Assembly: GCA_030840415.1 (NCBI GenBank)
Contig: JAVEEO010000179.1
Span: 1 to 5,131, forward strand
Direction of reading: 5' to 3'
From: Pseudonocardiales bacterium
GTDB lineage: Bacteria > Actinomycetota > Actinomycetes > Mycobacteriales > Jatrophihabitantaceae
Length of the DNA: 5,131 nucleotides
Below, piece by piece: positions 4,235 through 5,131 of the stretch (the stretch's first letter is position 1; every line of letters starts with the position of its first letter). Position numbers and translations under genes: made by a program. The notes under the pieces were generated by a model. It ran no database searches. It had not been told where the DNA came from and was given only the letters and a program-made list of their open reading frames with translations.

Positions 4235-5131
4235 ATGACGGGCGACTTTGCGGTACCGGCCTACGCTGACCTGCTTGCCGACCTCAAACGGGTGCGGGAA
4301 CGAGGTCTGGGCAAGTTGCGTACCTACCGGGTTGATGCCCTACGGGCAGCCTGCATTGTTACTGACTTATCCATCACGACGGAGCAGGAACCGGCCGCTG
4401 TCGAGTCACTGTTGCGTAAGGCGATTGAGAGCCTGGGTGGCGGTGGTGAAGCCGATGCTGCCGAATACAGCCTGGGGTTGATTGGCGGCACCAAGCTCTG
4501 GCCGGCTGCGGAGCGGCGCAAGCGAGCCGCTGAGGCTTACGGCATTAGCGTCGACCGTTTCCGCAAGGCCTATGAGCTGCCGATCATGGAGCAGATTGCC
4601 GAAGGCATTTTGGCTGCCTGCCGCGAGACACATATGCGCCGGGCTCGACTGCAGCTCGAACGACGTCATCCCGCCGATTCCCGTCTCGCGGTTCAGTGGG
4701 TCGAGCGCTTCGAGGGCTACTACCGCATTTGGACGCCGGTCTGGAAGCTGGCCGCAGACATCGAGGCAACCATCGCCACCTACCGCGAACCACCGAGCGA
4801 CCACCCGCCGTGGGATCCGGACAGCACCGAGGCCTACGACCCGGTCGACCAGGCGCGGGGCTACGCCCGCTATGCCCTGCACGCCTACGCTTGGTACCAA
4901 CTGGAGTTACGCAAGTTCATGACCAAGCACGGTGGTCTGTGGCTACTGTCTGATGCCGCCGCTGAGCTGCAGGCGTCAGATGCGATCTACCGCATTGGTT
5001 GGCACAACCCGCTGAATGAGGAAGACGACTCCTGGCTCCGTCGCCATCTGGCCGATGCCAGGCATGAGGAACAAGATCACTTCAAGCAACTTCTGCTGAA
5101 CACCAGCGCTGGCAGCGCTATCCACGATGAG
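4235..5131 (+). CDS. Large protein of unknown function, N-terminal 299 residues (runs off the right edge)
   Basis: The plus-strand frame from ATG 4235 is open to the last base, and the other frames over it are shadows. No membrane helix or signal peptide is seen. Residues 10-40 (YADLLADLKRVRERGLGKLRTYRVDALRAAC) and 51-130 (a segment with ESLLRKAIESLGGG, then WPAAERRKRAAEAYGISVDRFRK and MEQIAEGIL) resemble, from memory, an uncharacterised helical N-terminal region shared by varied actinobacterial proteins. In those, AYGVS-DRFRK-like helices suggest a helix-turn-helix. Residues 150-235 are Trp/Tyr-rich (WVERFEGYYRIWTPVWKL; YARYALHAYAWYQLELRKF), and 240-299 are charged and helical. No catalytic motif is visible. 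The start has no clear Shine-Dalgarno; CACGAT 7-12 bases upstream could serve a leaderless transcript. It is transcribed away from the transfer genes, so it could be a regulator, a cargo gene or a defence-type sensor. Function unknown. Confidence 0.75.
   Translation, partial: MTGDFAVPAYADLLADLKRVRERGLGKLRTYRVDALRAACIVTDLSITTEQEPAAVESLLRKAIESLGGGGEADAAEYSLGLIGGTKLWPAAERRKRAAEAYGISVDRFRKAYELPIMEQIAEGILAACRETHMRRARLQLERRHPADSRLAVQWVERFEGYYRIWTPVWKLAADIEATIATYREPPSDHPPWDPDSTEAYDPVDQARGYARYALHAYAWYQLELRKFMTKHGGLWLLSDAAAELQASDAIYRIGWHNPLNEEDDSWLRRHLADARHEEQDHFKQLLLNTSAGSAIHDE

Noticed and set aside
4406..4900. 164-aa minus-strand frame
   Set aside because: It is antisense to the open plus-strand gene that starts at 4235 and runs through the window end; no domain or ribosome binding site.

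Overview
The window is high-GC DNA that reads like an actinobacterial mobile element, either an integrated conjugative element or a plasmid. This rests on recognisable protein families and on gene order. No species can be named from the sequence. No rRNA, tRNA, CRISPR array, transposase or integrase is visible.

Layout. Positions 1-3103 hold a leftward (minus-strand) transfer-type operon. In transcription order it contains a 94-aa basic/acidic small protein (3103-2819), a 728-aa VirD4/TraG-like coupling ATPase (2829-643), and the N-terminal 163 residues of a replication-relaxation family winged-helix protein (491 to the window edge). A possible 52-aa ORF bridges the last two with ATGA overlaps at both ends. 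The operon is headed by a good sigma70-type promoter (TTGACT-17-GATAGT, 3223-3195). Two copies of the same 16-bp palindrome, GCTGCA-N4-TGCAGC, lie 38 bp apart there: one fills the -35/-10 spacer and the other lies just downstream of the predicted transcription start. This is the clearest regulatory signal in the window and suggests repressor control of the transfer genes.

Positions 3332-4100 hold a second leftward cluster of three tightly packed small genes: a 113-aa helical soluble protein, a 78-aa protein with one membrane helix and a Q/R-rich coiled coil, and a 65-aa protein with two membrane helices. They lie immediately upstream of the coupling-protein operon. The coupling ATPase has no N-terminal membrane helices of its own, so these small membrane proteins are reasonable candidates for its membrane partners (inference).

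A 134-bp divergent intergenic region (4101-4234) separates this cluster from a rightward gene (4235 to the window end, at least 299 aa). Its product is of unknown function, and its N-terminal third resembles an uncharacterised region found in various actinobacterial proteins.

Working model: the replication-relaxation protein (DNA recognition or relaxase-like) and the coupling ATPase process and pump element DNA, the small membrane proteins form or anchor the membrane part, and the twin-operator promoter keeps the system off until needed.
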